Positions 1-12,576 of a stretch of DNA of 64,000 nt are shown here, piece by piece. Each line of letters starts with the position of its first letter. The first letter of the stretch is position 1. Location: the NCBI RefSeq assembly GCF_001905545.1, contig NZ_LIPD01000001.1, positions 643,561 to 707,560 of the forward strand, read 5' to 3'. The notes under the pieces are model-generated. The model made no database searches, was not told the DNA's origin, and was given only the letters and a program-made list of their open reading frames with translations. The DNA comes from Streptomyces sp. CB02056. GTDB taxonomy: Bacteria > Actinomycetota > Actinomycetes > Streptomycetales > Streptomycetaceae. Both the position numbers and the translations under genes were made by a program.

Positions 1-3406
<3,406 letters not shown>

Positions 3407-3414
<8 letters not shown>

Positions 3415-4867
3415 CCCCAAGGGCTTCCTGACCACGCCCAAGCAGCTGGCCGAGCGCCGCCCCGTGGACGTCCGTCTGCGGGACTGGAACGAGGTCTACG
3501 TCGAGCGCAGCCTCCTGCCGATCATCACCAAGCAGGCCGGCCGCTGCATGGACTGCGGCATCCCGTTCTGCCACAACGGCTGCCCGCTCGGGAACCTCAT
3601 CCCCGAGTGGAACGACCTGGCCTACCGGGACGACTTCGTCGGCGCGATCGAGCGGCTGCACGCCACCAACAACTTCCCGGAGTTCACCGGCCGCCTGTGC
3701 CCGGCCCCGTGCGAGTCCGCGTGCGTCCTCGGCATCAACCAGGACGCGGTGACCATCAAGAACGTCGAGGTCACCATCATCGACAAGGCCTGGGACCGCG
3801 GCGGGGTCACCCCGCAGGTCCCGGAGCGGCTCTCCGGCAAGACCGTCGCCGTCGTCGGCTCCGGCCCGGCCGGCCTCGCCGCCGCCCAGCAGCTCACCCG
3901 CGCCGGGCACACCGTCGTCGTGTACGAGCGGGCCGACCGGATCGGCGGACTGCTGCGCTACGGCATCCCCGAGTTCAAGATGGAGAAGCGCCACATCAAC
4001 CGCCGCATCGAGCAGATGCGGGCGGAGGGCACCCGGTTCCGCACCGGCGTGCACGTCGGCGAGGACATCACCGGGCAGCAGCTGCGCGAGCGCTTCGACG
4101 CCGTGGTCGTCGCGGCCGGCGCCACCACCGCCCGCGACCTGCCGGTGCCCGGGCGCGAGCTCAAGGGCGTCCACCAGGCCATGGAGTACCTGCCGCTGGC
4201 CAACAAGGTGCAGGAGGGCGACTTCGTGGAGTCCCCGATCAGCGCCAAGGGCAAGCACGTGGTCGTGATCGGCGGCGGCGACACCGGCGCGGACTGCGTC
4301 GGCACCGCCCACCGGCAGGGGGCGGCCTCCGTCACCCAGCTGGAGATCATGCCGCGGCCCGGCGAGGACCGGCCCGGGCACCAGCCGTGGCCGACCATGC
4401 CGATGACGTACAAGGTCACCTCCGCGCACGAGGAGGGCGGCGAGCGGATCTACTCGGTCAGCACCACCCACTTCAGCGGCGACGAGGACGGCAACGTCCA
4501 GGAGCTGCACCTCGTCGAGGTGGAGTTCAGGGACGGCCGCTTCGAGCGGGTCCCCGGCACCGAGCGGGCCATCCCGGCCCAGCTGGTCACCCTGGCCATG
4601 GGCTTCACCGGGACGGACGTGCGCAACGGGCTGGTCGAGCAGCTGGGAGCGGACCTCGACGCGCGCGGTAACATTGCCCGCGATGGCCGGTTCGCCACCA
4701 ATGTCGATGGCGTGTACGTCTGCGGAGACGCCGGCCGTGGCCAGTCGCTGATCGTCTGGGCCATCGCGGAAGGCCGCTCGGCCGCCGCGGCGGTGGACAA
4801 GTACCTCGGCGGCAAGACCCCGCTTCCCGCGCCGATCCGGCCCACCGACCGCCCCCTGGTGGTCTGA
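3407..4867 (+). CDS. gltD: glutamate synthase small subunit
   Basis: 486 aa, full length for the family. The N-terminal ferredoxin-like region carries two cysteine clusters (C47, C50, C55, C59, then a CPAPCESAC motif near residues 98-106) for 4Fe-4S centres. An FAD-binding Rossmann motif [13 protein letters not shown] lies near residue 150 and a second, NADPH-binding motif [11 protein letters not shown] near residue 288. It feeds electrons from NAD(P)H to GltB for glutamate synthesis. The ATG at 3407 overlaps the gltB stop by 8 bp, which fixes the start and argues for 1:1 expression of the two subunits. Nothing is unusual in the sequence. Confidence 0.97.
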
Positions 4868-5191
4868 CGGGCCCCGGACGCTCCGACCGGCCCACCCCGA
4901 ACCCCCGGCGCCGCATCGCCGGGAGCTCAACCCGCTGCCCCCGTCAGAGTCGCCGGGCCAACGCGGTCTCCTGGCGCCTGCCCTCTTCCCCGACCAGTTG
5001 GAGGGCGGGCGCCGTCGCGTACCCGTACGGAGGCCCCTGAGCCCTCCCCGGGCCGCGGCAACTCTCGGACAAACGGCCGGAGTTGTTCGGCGCCCGGCGG
5101 GTTCCGGGACAGTGGGCTGTTGTTCGTCGGTGCCAGGTGGCAGACTGCGGCCGACGGCCGGGGGGCTGGGCGAGCGCGGAGGATGACGTCG
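4868..5191. other. intergenic region gltD to XRE regulator
   Basis: 324 bp without a convincing gene. It holds a weak 7-bp hairpin just after gltD (listed separately) and, at its end, the Shine-Dalgarno sequence GGAGG (5178-5182) of the next gene. Short frames here lack actinomycete codon bias. I see no clear promoter hexamers. Confidence 0.5.
4904..4923 (+). terminator. possible weak gltBD terminator
   Basis: CCCGGCG (4904-4910) pairs with CGCCGGG (4917-4923) across a 6-nt loop, 37 bp past the gltD stop. There is no U-tract and the stem is only 7 bp, so the call is tentative. Confidence 0.35.
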
Positions 5192-6058
5192 ATGGGCACG
5201 ACTCAGGCAGGCGGGGGCGCCACGGTACGGCGCCTGCTGCTCGGTACCCAGCTGCGCAAGCTCCGCGAGGCCAGAGGCGTCAGCCGGGAGGAGGCCGGGT
5301 ACTCGATCCGGGCCTCCGAGTCCAAGATCAGCCGCATGGAGCTCGGCCGGGTCGGCTTCAAGGAACGCGACGTCGCCGACCTGCTCACCCTGTACGGGGT
5401 CGAGGTCGAACAGGAGCGGGCCACCGTCCTCGGACTGCTGCGCGACGCCAACGCCAGCTCCTGGTGGCACGAGTACGGGGACGTCCTGCCCGGCTGGTTC
5501 CAGAACTACCTGGGACTGGAGGAGGCCGCGGCCGAGATCCGCAGCTACGAGGTCCAGTTCGTCCACGGGCTGCTCCAGACCGCCGACTACGCCCGGGCCG
5601 TGGTCACCGCCGGCTGCCACACCACCGGGCCGGAGGAGATCGAGCGCCGGGTCGACGTACGGCTCAAGCGGCAGGCGGTGCTGACCGGCGAGCGGGCGCC
5701 GCGGCTGGTCGCGGTACTGGACGAGGCCGCGCTGCGCCGGCCCTGGGGCGGCGCGGAGCTGATGCGCGGCCAGCTGGACCGGCTGCTGGAGTTGAGCGAA
5801 CTGCCCAACGTCCGGCTCCAGGTGCTACCGCTGGGCAACGCCGGGCTGAGCGCCGAGAGCGGCGCGTTCACCGTCCTGGGCTTCGCCGAGGCCGAACTGT
5901 CGGACGTGGTGTACCTGGAGCAGTTCACCACCGCGCTCTACCTGGACAAGCCCGCCGAGGTGGCCGAGTACCGGCACGCGATGGACGACCTGGTCGCCGA
6001 CAGCCTGAGCCCGGCACTGACCCGCGACCTGCTCCATTCCGTGCGCCAGGAACTGTAA
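5192..6058 (+). CDS. XRE-family regulator with DUF5753-type C-terminal domain
   Basis: 288 aa. The N-terminal helix-turn-helix occupies about residues 10-70 (LRKLREARGVSREEAG, then a recognition helix ending SKISRMELGR). The rest matches the DUF5753/Scr1 type: FVHGLLQTADYARAV, then a region with NVRLQVLPLG and a hydrophobic C-terminus. Proteins of this class are abundant in Streptomyces, often beside a small DUF397 partner, and several act as antitoxin-like or developmental regulators. No DUF397 gene is visible here. ATG 5192 is preferred because GGAGG sits 9 nt upstream; ATG 5183 directly abuts that ribosome-binding site. The aldehyde dehydrogenase starts 50 bp downstream on the same strand and may be co-transcribed. 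The target is unknown. Confidence 0.85.
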   Translation: MGTTQAGGGATVRRLLLGTQLRKLREARGVSREEAGYSIRASESKISRMELGRVGFKERDVADLLTLYGVEVEQERATVLGLLRDANASSWWHEYGDVLPGWFQNYLGLEEAAAEIRSYEVQFVHGLLQTADYARAVVTAGCHTTGPEEIERRVDVRLKRQAVLTGERAPRLVAVLDEAALRRPWGGAELMRGQLDRLLELSELPNVRLQVLPLGNAGLSAESGAFTVLGFAEAELSDVVYLEQFTTALYLDKPAEVAEYRHAMDDLVADSLSPALTRDLLHSVRQEL

Positions 6059-6108
6059 TACGTCAGTACGATGATCCCCCATCAGGTCGGGTGCATGAGA
6101 GGGATCAG

Positions 6109-7566
6109 ATGTCGTACTTCTCCGAGTTGGCCCTGCAGTACATCGATGGCGAGTGGCGCAGCGGCAGCGGCTCCTGGGACATCGTCGACGTCGACCCCTA
6201 CACCGGTGACAAGCTCGCCACCATCACCGTCGCCACCGTCGCCGAGGTCGACCTGGCCTACCGCGCCGCCGAGCGCGCCCAGAAGCAGTGGGCCGCCACC
6301 AACCCCTACCAGCGGCGGACGGTCTTCGAGCGCGCGCTGCGGCTGCTGGAGGAGCGCGAGCCGGAGATCGTCCAGGCGATCATGGCGGAACTCGGCGGCA
6401 CCGCGCTGAAGGCGGGCTTCGAACTGTCGCTGGTCAAGGACGTCCTGCGGGACTGCCTGCACCAGTCGGTGGCCCCCGAGGGCCGGCTGCTGACCTCGCC
6501 CGCCCAGGGCCGGGAGAACCGCCTCTACCGGCTGCCGGTCGGCGTGGTCGGCGTGATCAGCCCGTTCAACTTCCCGCTGTTCCTGGCGCTCAAGGCCGTC
6601 GCCCCGGCGCTCGCGCTCGGCAACGGCGTCGTCCTCAAGCCGCACCAGGAGACCCCGGTGGTCGGCGGCGGGCTGATCGCCAAGCTCTTCGAGGACGCGG
6701 GGCTCCCGCCCGGCCTGCTGAACGTGGTGATCACCGACATCGCCGAGATCGGCGACAGCTTCCTGGAGCACCCGGTGCCCAAGGTGATCTCCTTCACCGG
6801 CTCCGACAAGGTCGGCCGGCACGTCGCCACCGTCGCCGCCGGGCACTTCAAGCGCACCGTCCTGGAACTCGGCGGCAACAGCGCGCTGATCGTGCTGGAC
6901 GACGCCGACGTGGACCACGCCGTGGACGCCGCGGTGTTCAGCCGCTTCGTCCACCAGGGACAGGTCTGCATGGCCGCCAACCGGGTGCTGGTGGACCGGT
7001 CCGTCGAGGCCGAGTTCACCGAGAAGTTCGTCGCCAAGGTCGCCTCGCTCACCGTCGGCGACCCGCGGGACCCGGCCACCCACATCGGCCCGCTGATCAA
7101 CCCCGTCCAGGCCGACGGCCTGCGCGCCCAGGTCGACCAGGCCGTCGCGGCCGGCGCCACCGCGCTGCTGCGCGGCGACACGGTCGGCAGCCTGATGGAG
7201 CCGGTGGTCCTCACCGGCCTGGCCGAGGACGCGCCGATCCTGCGGACCGAACTCTTCGGCCCGGTCGTCCTGCTGGTGCCCTTCGACGGCGAGGACGAGG
7301 CCGTCCGGCTCGCCAACGCCACGCCCTTCGGCCTCAGCGGCGCGGTGCACACCGGGAACACCGAGCGCGGCGTGAAGCTCGCCCAGCGGATCGAGACCGG
7401 CATGATCCACGTCAACGGCGGCACCATCGCCGACGAGCCGGGCGTGCCCTTCGGCGGCGAGAAGAACTCCGGCGTCGGCCGCCTCAACGGCGAGTCCACG
7501 GTGGACGCCTTCACCACCCTGAAGTGGATATCCGTCCAGCACGAGCGCGCGGTCTTCCCCTTCTGA
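6109..7566 (+). CDS. NAD(P)-dependent aldehyde dehydrogenase (benzaldehyde/vanillin-dehydrogenase-like)
   Basis: 485 aa, normal for the ALDH superfamily. Visible motifs are the cofactor-fold segment ISPFNFPLFLALKAVAPALA, the FTGSDKVGRHV loop, the general-base glutamate in LELGGNSALIVLDDA, and the nucleophilic cysteine in HQGQVCMAANRV. The C-terminal PFGGEKNSGVGR motif is also intact. It oxidises an aldehyde to the acid in the cytoplasm. The overall pattern resembles aromatic (benzaldehyde/vanillin) dehydrogenases more than betaine-aldehyde types, but the substrate cannot be fixed from sequence. The start follows a GAGAGGG ribosome-binding site (6097-6103). It may share a transcript with the XRE regulator and is followed by a strong hairpin terminator. 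Confidence 0.93.
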   Translation: MSYFSELALQYIDGEWRSGSGSWDIVDVDPYTGDKLATITVATVAEVDLAYRAAERAQKQWAATNPYQRRTVFERALRLLEEREPEIVQAIMAELGGTALKAGFELSLVKDVLRDCLHQSVAPEGRLLTSPAQGRENRLYRLPVGVVGVISPFNFPLFLALKAVAPALALGNGVVLKPHQETPVVGGGLIAKLFEDAGLPPGLLNVVITDIAEIGDSFLEHPVPKVISFTGSDKVGRHVATVAAGHFKRTVLELGGNSALIVLDDADVDHAVDAAVFSRFVHQGQVCMAANRVLVDRSVEAEFTEKFVAKVASLTVGDPRDPATHIGPLINPVQADGLRAQVDQAVAAGATALLRGDTVGSLMEPVVLTGLAEDAPILRTELFGPVVLLVPFDGEDEAVRLANATPFGLSGAVHTGNTERGVKLAQRIETGMIHVNGGTIADEPGVPFGGEKNSGVGRLNGESTVDAFTTLKWISVQHERAVFPF

Positions 7567-7584
7567 CCCGCGGTTCGGACGCGA

Positions 7585-7615
7585 GGGCCTCCCGGCGGCT
7601 GCCGCCGGGAGGCCC
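7585..7615 (+). terminator. strong hairpin terminator after aldehyde dehydrogenase
   Basis: A perfect 15-bp inverted repeat, GGGCCTCCCGGCGGC (7585-7599) with its complement at 7601-7615, 18 bp past the ALDH stop. There is no U-tract, as is usual in Streptomyces. It lies between convergent genes and could work in both directions. Confidence 0.8.
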
Positions 7616-7621
7616 GTGGCG

Positions 7622-8191
7622 TCAGGCGGGGTAGCGGAGCAGGGCGTCGGTGGCGAGCTCGAAGCCGAAGGGGGCCGGGAGCGGGACCGGGTCGCCGAAC
7701 TTGCCGTTCCAGCGCCAGCGGTAGCCGCTGTCGGACGGCTCGGCGTAGAGCGTCAGGTCGCCCTCGCGCGGGTCGATCAGCAGGTACAGCGGGATGGCCA
7801 TGAGCGGGTAGTCGCGGACCTTGCCGACCAGGTCGTTCTCCGGGTTCGACGGGGAGACGATCTCCACCGCGATGGCCGCCTGCTCGGCGGGGACCTGGTT
7901 CCCGCCCTCCTCCAGCGCCGAGAGGGGGATGTAGGTCAGGTCGGGGTTGCGGAGCTTGCCGACGTTCGGGGAGGCGAGGTCGGTGTTCTCGCTCGGCATC
8001 GTTCCGGCGGGGCGGTGGGCGTCGAACTGCTCGCGGACGAGCAGCAGGTTGCGCTGGTGGATCACCGAGGGGCCGGCCATCATGATGATCTCGTCGCCGG
8101 AGATCTCGATCTTCCACCCGGCCGGAGGCGTCAGGCTCTCCGCGTAGGCCAGCAGCCTCGCGTGGCGCTCGGGGATCTGGAACTCGCTCAT
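7622..8191 (-). CDS. Uma2-family (DUF820, PD-(D/E)XK-like) protein
   Basis: 189 aa. The core elements of Uma2 proteins are present: a conserved PDLTYIP segment, then VEIVSPSNPENDLVGK and YPLMAIPLYLLIDPREG. These provide the Asp, Glu and Lys residues of a PD-(D/E)XK nuclease fold. Such proteins are called putative endonucleases from fold similarity; their biological role is not established, although they are very numerous in actinomycetes and cyanobacteria. The ATG follows GGAAG at a suitable distance. It stands alone, between the terminators of its convergent (7585-7615) and upstream (8217-8252) neighbours. Confidence 0.82.
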   Translation of the reverse strand: MSEFQIPERHARLLAYAESLTPPAGWKIEISGDEIIMMAGPSVIHQRNLLLVREQFDAHRPAGTMPSENTDLASPNVGKLRNPDLTYIPLSALEEGGNQVPAEQAAIAVEIVSPSNPENDLVGKVRDYPLMAIPLYLLIDPREGDLTLYAEPSDSGYRWRWNGKFGDPVPLPAPFGFELATDALLRYPA

Positions 8192-8216
8192 GGCGCCATT
8201 CTTCCACCGGACAGGC

Positions 8217-8252
8217 CGAAAGGCCGTCGCCGGACGGGGCGACGGCCTTTCG
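8217..8252 (-). terminator. hairpin terminator of the 5'-nucleotidase gene
   Basis: CGAAAGGCCGTCGCC (8217-8231) pairs perfectly with 8238-8252 over a 6-nt loop: a 15-bp stem just downstream of the minus-strand nucleotidase stop, with a TTT/AAA step at the stem base. Confidence 0.8.
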
Positions 8253-8267
8253 CTCGGGGAGTGCGGA

Positions 8268-10103
8268 TCAGAAGACCGGCTGGCCGGCGCGGACCAGGCG
8301 CCAGGAGTCGGTGAAGAACTCGGCGGGGTCGATGACGCCCTTGGCCTTCACCCAGGCGATCATGGTGTTGCGGATCTCGTCGGAGTTCGACCAGACCATC
8401 TTGGCCTTGGCGACGTGCGGGAAGTTGCCGCCGCCGTTGGCACGGTAGTTGTTGACGGCCAGGACGAACTCCGCGGCCGGGTCGATCGGCTTGCCCTGGA
8501 AGGACAGGTTGACGATCCGCGAGCCCTTCGGCTGGGCGATGTCGATGTCGTAGCTCAGGCCGTAGAGCGAGTCGTAGTTGTAGTCCGGGGTGGCCTCGGC
8601 GCCGGTCAGCTTGTCCTTGTCGACCGGGGCGCCCGGGGCGAGCTGGTTGTAGTACTTGACCGAGTACTCCAGGTAGTCCTTGAGCTGGGCGCCCGTCATG
8701 ATGCGGGCCTCCAGGGTGTTCTCGTAGATGTAGAGGCCCGCGGCGTCGCGCAGCTTCACCTGGCCGGACGGGATCAGGGCGGTGCGGTTGAACGGGGCGG
8801 CCTGGGCCAGCACCGGGAGGTTGGCGTACTGCCCGCCCGCCAGCGCGGCCTTGACGGCGTCGGCCTGGACCCGGCCGATCAGGTCGATGATCGGGGTGGC
8901 CTTGAAGGGGGCGTCGGCGATCGACAGCGCGATCTTGCTGGTGCCGATGTTCTGGTTGACGTACGCGACGACCTTCTTGTGCTGCCCGGCGATCGCGTCG
9001 GTGATCTCCGGGTTCTCCGGCACGGTGTTGGAGTTCAGCAGCCGGGAGGAGACCGAGGCGACCTTCCAGGCGCCGCCGGTGAACTCGACCTCGAAGTCGA
9101 AGCAGGTCAGCCGCTGGCCGTAGCAGAGCGGCTCGGAGAGGACGACCGTGCGGCCGGTCTTCTTGTTGACGACCAGGCGCTGCGGGACCTCCTTGTGGGC
9201 GTGGCCCACCAGCACCGCGTCGATGTCCGGGACGGTCTCCGCCAGCGCGACCGAGACGTTCTCGGCCCACGGCAGCTGGTCGCCCCAGGTGGTCGCCTCG
9301 TCGCAGCCGGAGTGCGCCGAGACCACGATGACGTCCGCGCCCGCGGCCTTCATCTTCGGCACCCAGGTGGCGGCGGTCTCCACGATGCCCGGGAAGACCA
9401 TCTTGCCGCTGACGTTGGCCTTGTCCCAGATCGCGATGCCCGGGTTGGTCAGGCCGAGGATGCCGACCCGCACCGGACGGCCGCCGCCCAGGCGCAGCTC
9501 CTTGATCACGTACGGCTTGAAGGCCGGCTTCTCGTTCTTCGCGTTCAGCGCGTTGGCGCCCAGCAGCGGGAACTCCAGCTGCTCCTCGTAGGCCTTCAGG
9601 AGCGGGATGCCGTAGTTGAACTCGTGGTTGCCGAGCGCGGCGGCGTCGTACTCCATGAGGTTCATGGCGACGGCCATCGGGTGGTCCGGCACGGTGTTGG
9701 CCTCGGTGTCGATCGACTCGATCCGGGCGTAGTAGTAGGACAGCTGGGTGCCCTGGATGGTGTCGCCGGAGTCGATGAGCAGGCAGCGGTCCCAGCCCTT
9801 CTCCTCGCGCACCTGGTTGGCCAGCGTGGAGATCTTGGCGAGGCCGACCGCGTTGTGGGCCTTGTCGGTGTACTCGGCGTCGGTGAAGTAGTCCCAGTTG
9901 AGCACCCGGCCGTGCAGGTCGGTGGTGCCCATGACGGTGAAGGCCTGCGTGCGCGGCTTGCGCTGCTGGCCCTTGGCGGCCGCCGCGTCCGGCTGGGCGG
10001 CCGCGGCGGAGGGGGCGGCGGCCAGGGCGGCACCGCCGGCCAGGGCTGCGCCGGCGGCGGTGGCGGCGGACCGGGTGACGAAGTCACGGCGGTTCAGGGT
10101 CAT
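8268..10103 (-). CDS. Tat-exported bifunctional metallophosphatase/5'-nucleotidase
   Basis: 611 aa. The N-terminus has a twin-arginine signal (NRRDFVT, then an Ala-rich hydrophobic stretch ending about residue 36), so it should be exported folded. The metallophosphoesterase motifs follow in order: TDLHG (D62, H64), IDSGD, GNHEFNYG, SAHSG and GHAHKE. A C-terminal 5'-nucleotidase domain binds the nucleoside. It dephosphorylates extracellular nucleotides or cyclic 2',3'-nucleotides to scavenge nucleosides and phosphate. I prefer ATG 10103, with GGGAGAG 7 nt upstream, over a start 14 codons further up; the Tat motif then sits at the very N-terminus. It ends just before a strong terminator and appears monocistronic. 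Confidence 0.92.
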   Translation of the reverse strand: MTLNRRDFVTRSAATAAGAALAGGAALAAAPSAAAAQPDAAAAKGQQRKPRTQAFTVMGTTDLHGRVLNWDYFTDAEYTDKAHNAVGLAKISTLANQVREEKGWDRCLLIDSGDTIQGTQLSYYYARIESIDTEANTVPDHPMAVAMNLMEYDAAALGNHEFNYGIPLLKAYEEQLEFPLLGANALNAKNEKPAFKPYVIKELRLGGGRPVRVGILGLTNPGIAIWDKANVSGKMVFPGIVETAATWVPKMKAAGADVIVVSAHSGCDEATTWGDQLPWAENVSVALAETVPDIDAVLVGHAHKEVPQRLVVNKKTGRTVVLSEPLCYGQRLTCFDFEVEFTGGAWKVASVSSRLLNSNTVPENPEITDAIAGQHKKVVAYVNQNIGTSKIALSIADAPFKATPIIDLIGRVQADAVKAALAGGQYANLPVLAQAAPFNRTALIPSGQVKLRDAAGLYIYENTLEARIMTGAQLKDYLEYSVKYYNQLAPGAPVDKDKLTGAEATPDYNYDSLYGLSYDIDIAQPKGSRIVNLSFQGKPIDPAAEFVLAVNNYRANGGGNFPHVAKAKMVWSNSDEIRNTMIAWVKAKGVIDPAEFFTDSWRLVRAGQPVF

Positions 10104-10181
10104 GGACGACTCTCCCGAGTGGGACGACGGCGGATGGACCGTCAACTGGTGTTCGTGAACAAAAGTGTGCGTGCACGCGTC

Positions 10182-10207
10182 GACGCGCGTAGAGGGACGC
10201 GCGTAGA
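10182..10207 (-). repeat. 14-bp tandem direct repeat upstream of the 5'-nucleotidase
   Basis: GACGCGCGTAGA occurs twice (10182-10193 and 10196-10207) with a 14-bp period, about 80-105 bp upstream of the nucleotidase start. A small dyad TGTTC-GT-GAACA lies closer to the gene (10150-10161). Both could be regulator-binding sites; neither matches the 11-bp PHO-box spacing. Confidence 0.5.
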
Positions 10208-10370
10208 AGTGTGCCGTGCGAGCCGGGGTGCTGAATAGCCCCCTGACCTGTCCAGGAGGTGAGATCTTGGCGACTCGTTCGTGACGGGCGTGGGGGAGAC
10301 GTGGGGTGGTACGGAGGTGCGGAGGCCTGAGGGGCGGAGGTGCGAAGGGCGCGGGCCGGCCGACGCCCGG

Positions 10371-10943
10371 TCAGGCCAGCTCGCCCGCCAACCGGTCGAC
10401 CTCGCGGCCCAGCTGGACCGCCGGGTCCGGATCGTCCGGCCCCGCCCAGGGCTGCCAGGTCCGCGCCCGCAGGTAGCCGGCCACCGCGACCGGCAGCCGG
10501 TCCCGGACGATCCGCTCCGCCACCGGGCCCGGGCCGGCCGCGCGCAGCGCCGCCAGCAGGCCGTCCACCCCGGCGGAGGGCGGCAGCGGCACGGTGTCCA
10601 GGTAGGCGGCCAGCGCCACCAGCTCCGGGTCGGGCGCGGGGGCGGGCTCCGGTGCGGGGACCGGCTCCGGCTTGGGGGCCGGGGGCGCGACCCCCAGGGG
10701 CTCCGCCACCGGAGGCGCGGAGACCCCGGGCGGCCCCGGCGGGAGCGGCGGCGGGGGCTTCGGGGCGGGCGCCAGCAGCGCGCCCGCCCCGTACAGCCCG
10801 GCCACCACGACCAGCCACCAGCCCTTGGTCACGTCGGTGAGGTGCAGCACCAGCCCGGCCGCGCCACCGGCGCAGCCGACCAGGTTCTTCGGCGACTCCA
10901 GGTAGCGCAGCAGCCGGGAACCGACCCCGTCACTGGTAGCCAC
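10371..10943 (-). CDS. small membrane protein with Pro/Ala-rich region
   Basis: 190 aa. Two hydrophobic segments lie near residues 20-34 and 42-58, followed by a long Pro/Ala/Glu-rich linker (about 60-107) and a helical soluble tail. I do not recognise a family. It is the last gene of a three-gene operon: its GTG start (10943) overlaps the end of the VWA-protein gene by 14 bp. The position suggests a membrane accessory to the two solute-binding-like proteins encoded before it. No catalytic motif is visible. Confidence 0.7.
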   Translation of the reverse strand: MATSDGVGSRLLRYLESPKNLVGCAGGAAGLVLHLTDVTKGWWLVVVAGLYGAGALLAPAPKPPPPLPPGPPGVSAPPVAEPLGVAPPAPKPEPVPAPEPAPAPDPELVALAAYLDTVPLPPSAGVDGLLAALRAAGPGPVAERIVRDRLPVAVAGYLRARTWQPWAGPDDPDPAVQLGREVDRLAGELA

Positions 10944-12576
10944 GGATCTCCTCGAACACCCCGTCCAGCGAGCCCGTCCCGTCGAACAGCTTGCCGCCGC
11001 TCAGGTCCGCGATCCCCTGGAGCTGGTTCACCGCCGCCTCCCCGAACCTGATCGGGAACACCGGGATGGCCTTCTCCCCGGCCGGCAGCGCGTCATGGAA
11101 GCGTTTGAAGTCGCCGTCCGTCGCACCGGCGTTGCTCTCCCCGTCGGTCATCAGCACGATCGAGGTGAACCGGTCGTCGCCGGCCGCGGCCTGTTGGCGC
11201 TCGATCACCCGGTACGCCTCCTCCAGTGAGGAGTACACCGCCGTCCCGCCCGAGGCGGTCAGCGACTGCACGTCCGCGTTGATCGAGGCCAGCTCCGCTT
11301 CCGGGCCCGGACTGCCGCCGGTCGGCGGCACCAGGTGGGTCCTGGTCCACTTCACGGCGGAGGCGAAGGAGAGCAGCGTGATCTCCTCGCGGTTCCGGAA
11401 GCGGCGCACCCCCCGGCTGTCGTCCGTCCCGGTCAGTCTGGCCAGTGCGTTCTTCAGCGCGGCGATCCGCGAGCCCTCCATCGAGCCCGAGGTGTCCAGC
11501 ACGTACACCGTCCGGGACGGGCGGCGCAGCTCGTTCTGGTAGGCGGCCAGCAGGCCGTCCGCGACCGCTCGGGAGCCCGGGAACGGCAGCTCCGGGCGGA
11601 GGTCCGAGGGCAGCCCCGGTGCCGCCGTGGCGTCCGGGGCCACCGGGCGGCGCAGCGTCACGTCGGAGATGCGCCGCTGCACGTCCTTCTTCAGGAGGTA
11701 CGACGTCAGCCGCAGGAAGGACTCGCGCTCGCTCGGCGCGGTGCTGGACAGCAGGGTCAGTGGATAGGTCGCCGACACCTGGCCGTCCACCGGGCGCACC
11801 ACCGTGAACTGCTTGGCCGGCGGCAGGGTCCGGTTCATCGACAGGAGCACCGACTCGTAGTTGATCAGTGCGTCCACCGTGCCCGTCTCGGCCCGGGTGT
11901 ACGACTGCGCCAGCCAGCCCGAGGAACCGGAGGTCAGCCGCTGGCCGGTGAAGAACCGCTTCAGGGCCGGGGTCTCCTTCTGCACGTCCTCCTGGGTCAG
12001 TGCCGCGCTCGCGTTCGAGAAGGCCGAGGCGACCGCGACCAGCGTGGACAGTCCCGAGTTCGACCGGGTCGGATCGGCCATCCCGTATGACAGCTTCCCG
12101 GCCGAGGCCGCGTCCCCGATCTGCGACCAGGTGACCTTCGAGCCGTCGCCCCAGCCGAGCCCGTCGAGCATCGAGGTGCGCACCCCGACCGCCACCGGTG
12201 AGGCCATCACCGGGACCTCCGACACCAGCTTGTCCTGTGCGGCGGGGTCCAGGCGGAGGTACTGGTTGGACGGGAACCAGATGGCGTCGTACTTGCCGTC
12301 CGTCCGACGGAGGGACACCGCGTCCGCGCCGTCCAGGGTGCCCGTCCAGGAGAACTGCACCGTCACCCCGGTCGCCTTCCGGGCGTCCTCCAGGATCGGT
12401 GCCAGGTCCTGGAGTTCGCTGCCGGCCAGGACCCGGAGCACCCCGGGCCGGGCCGTCTCGGCCGGAGGGTCGGTGGGACTGGGGGAGCTGCCGGAGGATG
12501 TGCACGCCGTCGCCACCAGCAGCGCCGTGAGGACCGGCACCAGCCAACGGGTCTTGCCGGCCGGGCTGTTGCTCAC
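10930..12576 (-). CDS. lipoprotein with solute-binding domain fused to a C-terminal VWA domain
   Basis: 548 aa from the GTG at 12576, whose GTGA overlaps the upstream stop; GGAGG lies just before it. A signal peptide ends in a lipobox (ALLVATAC, lipid Cys about residue 25). Residues ~45-320 resemble an extracellular solute-binding protein (VLRVLAGSELQDLAPILEDA, then IWFPSNQYLRLD). The C-terminal third is a von Willebrand A domain with a complete MIDAS: DTSGSMEGS, a Thr in the SGGTAVY segment, and LMTDGES. The protein should be anchored outside the membrane, where the VWA domain binds a partner through a metal ion. This architecture is found in actinomycetes, but its ligand and role are not known to me. 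Confidence 0.85.
   Translation of the reverse strand: MSNSPAGKTRWLVPVLTALLVATACTSSGSSPSPTDPPAETARPGVLRVLAGSELQDLAPILEDARKATGVTVQFSWTGTLDGADAVSLRRTDGKYDAIWFPSNQYLRLDPAAQDKLVSEVPVMASPVAVGVRTSMLDGLGWGDGSKVTWSQIGDAASAGKLSYGMADPTRSNSGLSTLVAVASAFSNASAALTQEDVQKETPALKRFFTGQRLTSGSSGWLAQSYTRAETGTVDALINYESVLLSMNRTLPPAKQFTVVRPVDGQVSATYPLTLLSSTAPSERESFLRLTSYLLKKDVQRRISDVTLRRPVAPDATAAPGLPSDLRPELPFPGSRAVADGLLAAYQNELRRPSRTVYVLDTSGSMEGSRIAALKNALARLTGTDDSRGVRRFRNREEITLLSFASAVKWTRTHLVPPTGGSPGPEAELASINADVQSLTASGGTAVYSSLEEAYRVIERQQAAAGDDRFTSIVLMTDGESNAGATDGDFKRFHDALPAGEKAIPVFPIRFGEAAVNQLQGIADLSGGKLFDGTGSLDGVFEEIRGYQ

Noticed and set aside
10150..10207. PHO box upstream of the 5'-nucleotidase
   Set aside because: GTTCAC occurs only once and the tandem repeat there has a 14-bp period and a different sequence.
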